Source: Pelomonas dachongensis (GTDB lineage: Bacteria > Pseudomonadota > Gammaproteobacteria > Burkholderiales > Burkholderiaceae_C). Taken from it: a stretch of DNA of 64,000 bases. The position numbers and the translations under genes were made by a program. Positions 60,698-64,000 of this stretch are shown here, in pieces. Numbering within the stretch: position 1 is the first letter of the stretch; every line of letters starts with the position of its first letter. The stretch spans positions 248,001 to 312,000 of the forward strand of contig NZ_JBIGHY010000004.1 of assembly GCF_043555865.1 (NCBI RefSeq), read 5' to 3'. A model generated the notes under the pieces. It saw only the letters and a list, made by a program, of their open reading frames with translations, had not been told where the DNA came from and did not search any database.

Positions 60698-61167
60698 GCG
60701 AAACACCCAAGGCTGCCATGGCCATCAAGCGCCCGCAGGTCACCATCTACACCGACGGCGCCTGCAAGGGCAACCCAGGCCCGGGCGGCTGGGGCGCCTG
60801 GCTGCACAGCGCCGGCCATGACAAGGAGCTGTTCGGCGGCGAGCGCGAGACCACCAACAACCGCATGGAGCTGACCGCGCCCATCGAGGCGCTGGCGTCT
60901 CTCAAGCGCAGCTGCGACGTGATCGTCTACCTGGACAGCGAGTACGTGCGCAAGGGCATCACCGAATGGATCACCAACTGGCAGCGCCGCGGCTGGAAGA
61001 CCGCCGATGGCAAGCCGGTGAAGAACGACGACCTGTGGAAGCGGCTGGACGCGCTGCGCAAGCTGCATCACGTCGAGTGGCGCTGGGTGAAGGGCCATGC
61101 CGGCGACCCGGGCAACGAGCGGGCGGACATGCTGGCGAACCGCGGCGTCGCCTCCATCGGTAAGTAA
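60694..61167 (+). CDS. rnhA: Ribonuclease HI
   Basis: A 157-residue endonuclease that degrades RNA in RNA-DNA hybrids. Catalytic residues Asp21 (VTIYTDGACKGNPGPGGWG), Glu59 (TNNRMEL), Asp81 (VYLDSEYV) and Asp145 (NERADMLAN) are all present, with His in WVKGHAGDPG. Length is typical. ATG 60694 overlaps the upstream stop by 4 bases; ATG 60718 is an alternative start. Confidence 0.98.
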   Translation: MSETPKAAMAIKRPQVTIYTDGACKGNPGPGGWGAWLHSAGHDKELFGGERETTNNRMELTAPIEALASLKRSCDVIVYLDSEYVRKGITEWITNWQRRGWKTADGKPVKNDDLWKRLDALRKLHHVEWRWVKGHAGDPGNERADMLANRGVASIGK

Positions 61168-61200
61168 AGTCGGCGCCAGCTGAACCCCGGAGATCGCTGC

Positions 61201-63228
61201 ATGAAGCCCTTGCTGCTCGCGTTGCTGTTCGCTGCCGTCGCCCACGGACAGGCCCAGGCGCAGACCTACACGGTGCTGTGCGTGAAGACGCCGTGCGGGC
61301 ACCTGCAGCAGAGCGAGTCCGCGGGCCGGCTGGAGGTGGACTACCGCTATCGAAACAACGGCCGCGGGCCGGACCAGAAGGAAGTGCTGCAGTTCGCGCC
61401 CGATGGTGCCTGGATGAGCTACCGCACCGAGGGCGTGGCGACCTATGGCGCGCGCATTGACGAGAGCTTCGAGCGTGGCACAGATGGCCGCGCGCAGTGG
61501 CGTTCGCCGGTGGATCGCGGTGAGCAGCCCGGCGCCGCGCGCGAGGCGGTCTACCTGCCGGTGCAAGGCAGCCCGGCGTGGCTGGCGCGGGTGGCGCAGA
61601 GCCTGCTGGCCAGGGCGCCTGCGCTTACGCCCGCGCTGCCGGTGGGCCAACTGTCCGTGGAGCGGGTGCAGCGCCTGAGACTGCCGGGTCAGACCTTCGA
61701 GATCGGTCTGTACGCGCTCACTGGCCTGGAGCTGGAGCCCAGCTATGTGTGGCTGCGCGAGGATGACCGCCGTTTGTTCGCGCAGATCTGGCCCGGCTGG
61801 GGCGGCACCCTGGCGCAGGGCTTCGAGGGCGAGGTGGACCGGCTGTCCGACGCGCAGAAGGCGGCCGAGATCGCGCGGCTCCAGCGCATCGCGAAAGACC
61901 TGCCGCAGCCGCTGCCGGGCCTGACCGTCATCGAGGGCGTGCGCTGGTTCGACGCGCCCGCCGCGCGGTTGCAGGGGCCGTCAGACGTCTACCTGCGTGA
62001 AGGCCGCATTGCGGCCATCGTGAAGCCTGGCAGCCTGAAAGGCGTTACCCCGGCGCAGCGCATCAGCGGCAAGGGCCGCACGCTGCTACCCGGCCTGGTG
62101 GACATGCATGCCCACATCGGCCACGGTGACCTGCTGCTGAACCTGGCGGCTGGCGTGACCGCGGTGCGCGACGTGGGCAACAGCAATGCCGACGTGGCCG
62201 AACTGCGCGGGCGCATCACGCGCGGCGAGCTGCTGGGCCCGGCCATCTCGGCCAACGGCTTCATCGAGGGCAAGAGCCCGTTCTCGTCGCAGGCGGATTT
62301 CGTGCCGGACAACCTGTCCGATGCTCTGGCCGCCATCGACTGGTACGCCGCGAACGGCTACCGCCAGCTCAAGCTCTACAACTCCATCAAGCCCGAATGG
62401 GTGAAGCCAATGGTCGCGCATGCGCGCTCGCTGGGCCTGCGCACCGGCGGCCATGTGCCCGCGTTCATGACGGCCCGGCAGGCCGTGGAGGCCGGGTTTG
62501 ATGAGCTGCACCACATCAACCAGCTCACGCTGAACTTCCTCGTCAGCAAGACCGACGACACGCGCACGCTGCTGCGCTTCAACCTGGTGGGCGACAAGGC
62601 CGCTGACCTGAAGCTCAACGACCTGCGCACGCAGGACTTCATCGCGCTGCTGAAGAAAAAGGGGACCGTCGTCGACGCGACGATGACCGCCTTCGAGGGG
62701 CAGTACACACAGCGGCAAGGCCAGCCCAACCCGAGCTACGCGATGGTGTCGTCGCACTGGCCGGCGGTCTTGCAGCGCAGCTACTTGTCGGCCGAGGTGG
62801 ACATGGATGACGTGAAGGCGAAGCGCTGGGGCGCGAGCTGGAAGGTCATGATGGACCTGCTGCGCCGCATGCATGCGGCCGGCATCCCGCTGGTGGCCGG
62901 TACCGACGCGACGGCCGGCTTTGCGCTGCAGCGCGAGCTGGAGCTGTACGTGCAGGCCGGTATCCCGGCCGCGCAGGCGCTGAAGATCGCCACCTTCAAC
63001 GGTGCGAAGTACAGTGAGCGGCTGGCCGACATCGGCAGCATCGAGCGCGGCAAGCGCGCCGACCTGCTGCTGGTGGACGGCGACCCGGTGGCCGACATCC
63101 GCGCACTGCGCCGCGTGGCGTTGGTGATCCAGGGCCTGCGCAACGAGACCCGGGCCTTGTCGCCCGCCGCGATGTACCAGTCCATGGGCATCCTGCCTTT
63201 CGTGCCGGCAGCCGAGGTGGTCCGATGA
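61201..63228 (+). CDS. Secreted amidohydrolase-family protein
   Basis: A 675-residue protein with a signal peptide (LLLALLFAAVAHGQAQA). An N-terminal region of about 240 residues has unknown function. From about residue 250 the amidohydrolase barrel shows metal-type motifs: HAHIGHG (HxH), RQLKLYN (possible bridging Lys), RTGGHVPAFM, FDELHHIN and LVAGTDATAGF, ending in ERGKRADLLLVDGDPVADI. These match the imidazolonepropionase-like/Xaa-Pro dipeptidase-type secreted amidohydrolases. The substrate cannot be named. It overlaps the next binding-protein gene by 4 bases, hinting at peptide use. Confidence 0.87.
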   Translation: MKPLLLALLFAAVAHGQAQAQTYTVLCVKTPCGHLQQSESAGRLEVDYRYRNNGRGPDQKEVLQFAPDGAWMSYRTEGVATYGARIDESFERGTDGRAQWRSPVDRGEQPGAAREAVYLPVQGSPAWLARVAQSLLARAPALTPALPVGQLSVERVQRLRLPGQTFEIGLYALTGLELEPSYVWLREDDRRLFAQIWPGWGGTLAQGFEGEVDRLSDAQKAAEIARLQRIAKDLPQPLPGLTVIEGVRWFDAPAARLQGPSDVYLREGRIAAIVKPGSLKGVTPAQRISGKGRTLLPGLVDMHAHIGHGDLLLNLAAGVTAVRDVGNSNADVAELRGRITRGELLGPAISANGFIEGKSPFSSQADFVPDNLSDALAAIDWYAANGYRQLKLYNSIKPEWVKPMVAHARSLGLRTGGHVPAFMTARQAVEAGFDELHHINQLTLNFLVSKTDDTRTLLRFNLVGDKAADLKLNDLRTQDFIALLKKKGTVVDATMTAFEGQYTQRQGQPNPSYAMVSSHWPAVLQRSYLSAEVDMDDVKAKRWGASWKVMMDLLRRMHAAGIPLVAGTDATAGFALQRELELYVQAGIPAAQALKIATFNGAKYSERLADIGSIERGKRADLLLVDGDPVADIRALRRVALVIQGLRNETRALSPAAMYQSMGILPFVPAAEVVR

Positions 63229-64000
63229 GACGTCTCGCGGCGCTGCTGCTGAGCCTGCCGCTGCTGGCGGGCGCCGACACCACGCTGCGCTTTTGCGCTG
63301 CGGGCAGCCCCAAGACCTTCGACACGACGGCCACCGACAGCGGCATCGACCACATCGCCCACCTGCCCATCTTCGGCACGCTGGTGGAGACTCAACGCGG
63401 CACCGACCGGCTCGTGCCGGGTCTTGCCACCAGTTGGAGCCTCAGCCCGGACGGCCTGGCCTACACCTTCGAGTTGCGCCGCGATGTCGCTTGGCAGGCC
63501 GTGGACGGCTTCAAGCCCACGCGCGCATTCAACGCCGACGACGTGGTCTTCACTTTCGGCCGGCTGCTCAGCCGTGACAGCGCATTCGCCAAGGCCCTGC
63601 CGGTGGTGTCACCCTATGTGCAGTCCTTCGGCTGGGAGCAGCTGATCCGCCAGGTCCAGAAGCTCGGTGACCACCAGGTCCGCATCACGCTGGCCGAGCG
63701 CGACGCGAGCTTCCTGTCCACGTTGACGCAGACCTTTTCGTCCATCCAGTCGGCCGAGCTGGGGGCGCAACTGCTGCAACGCGGCACGCCGCAGCGCATT
63801 GCCCAGATGCCGGTGGGCACGGGGCCGTTCCAGCTGAAGAGCTTCCGCAAGGACGCTGTCATCCGCTACAGCGCCCACCCGGGCTGGTGGCGTCGCGCCG
63901 AGGTGCCGCGGGCTGACCAGCTGGTGTTCGCCGTCACGCCCGATGCCACCGTGCGGGCACAGCGCTTGAAGCGTGACGAGTGCGACATCGCCGCGCCGGT
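63225..64000 (+). CDS. Oligopeptide-binding protein, 5' part (SBP_bac_5)
   Basis: The first 258 codons of an ABC-transporter binding protein, cut by the window end. A signal peptide (MRRLAALLLSLPLLAGAD) precedes TLRFCAAGSPKTFDTTATDS, then LVPGLATSWSLSPDGLAYTF, FNADDVVFTFGRLL and MPVGTGPFQLKSF, all typical of DppA/OppA-type proteins. It starts inside the amidohydrolase stop codon (ATGA), so the two are translationally coupled. Transport genes, if any, lie beyond the window. Confidence 0.9.
   Translation, partial: MRRLAALLLSLPLLAGADTTLRFCAAGSPKTFDTTATDSGIDHIAHLPIFGTLVETQRGTDRLVPGLATSWSLSPDGLAYTFELRRDVAWQAVDGFKPTRAFNADDVVFTFGRLLSRDSAFAKALPVVSPYVQSFGWEQLIRQVQKLGDHQVRITLAERDASFLSTLTQTFSSIQSAELGAQLLQRGTPQRIAQMPVGTGPFQLKSFRKDAVIRYSAHPGWWRRAEVPRADQLVFAVTPDATVRAQRLKRDECDIAAP

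Overview
The window looks like ordinary chromosome from a high-GC betaproteobacterium of the order Burkholderiales (Roseateles/Rubrivivax/Leptothrix-like). This is inferred from the strong GC bias at third codon positions, an H-NS/MvaT-type small protein, the short 4.5S RNA gene close to dnaX, the gloB-yafS-rnhA block, a cytochrome c4-like gene, and a dispersed intergenic repeat with a GGGGCGGCCCGGCG-type core. No phage, transposase, integrase or CRISPR array was seen. Most genes are housekeeping genes. The interesting material lies in how they are arranged, in regulatory sites, and in several degenerate or unusual signalling and envelope proteins.

Layout. 1-12.6 kb (minus strand): rpoD, a class III cyclase-FHA protein, hemH, hslR, then the heat-shock genes grpE-dnaK-dnaJ behind a recognisable sigma-32 promoter, a receiver-TPR response regulator, and the lipid A phosphoethanolamine transferase eptA. 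13-18.1 kb (minus): a membrane PAS-GGDEF-EAL protein sits directly upstream of dnaG, then rpoD with its own sigma-70 promoter. 18.2-20.7 kb (minus): an H-NS-like protein, yggX and the kinase-GNAT argA. 20.7-31 kb (plus): hrpA helicase, a pseudokinase-HDOD protein followed by an active-looking Ser/Thr kinase-HDOD-GAF protein, then three envelope proteins (two with a DUF4398-like region, one of these with an OmpA domain). 31.1-35.8 kb: a GlxA-type regulator, a DUF1579-like protein, tRNA-Arg(CCU), katG and a GFA-family protein.

35.9-46.6 kb (minus): seven tightly packed genes that look like one operon: MoxR ATPase, small membrane protein, GNAT, S9 peptidase, VWA protein, TamA (with a lipobox) and TamB. 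46.7-52.4 kb (plus): dihaem cytochrome c, HD-GYP phosphodiesterase, oligopeptide-binding protein, and a large glycine-rich lipoprotein. 52.4-57.1 kb: the SRP 4.5S RNA gene, a SirB2-like membrane protein, a divergent PurM-like enzyme, and dnaX-ybaB-recR. 57.1-64 kb: a MAPEG protein, mltD, gloB, a YafS-like methyltransferase, rnhA, a secreted amidohydrolase and the start of another oligopeptide-binding protein.

Three themes recur. The first is proteostasis and stress (GrpE/DnaK/DnaJ, Hsp15, KatG, YggX, MoxR/VWA). The second is cyclic-di-GMP-type and other signalling (GGDEF-EAL, HD-GYP, two HDOD proteins, class III cyclase). The third is outer-membrane assembly (TamAB, OmpA-like lipoprotein, EptA, MltD). 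Nothing in the window is a clear stand-alone novel system. The best candidates for a second look are the MoxR/VWA-TamAB operon, the kinase/pseudokinase-HDOD pair, and the perfect palindrome over the cytochrome promoter.
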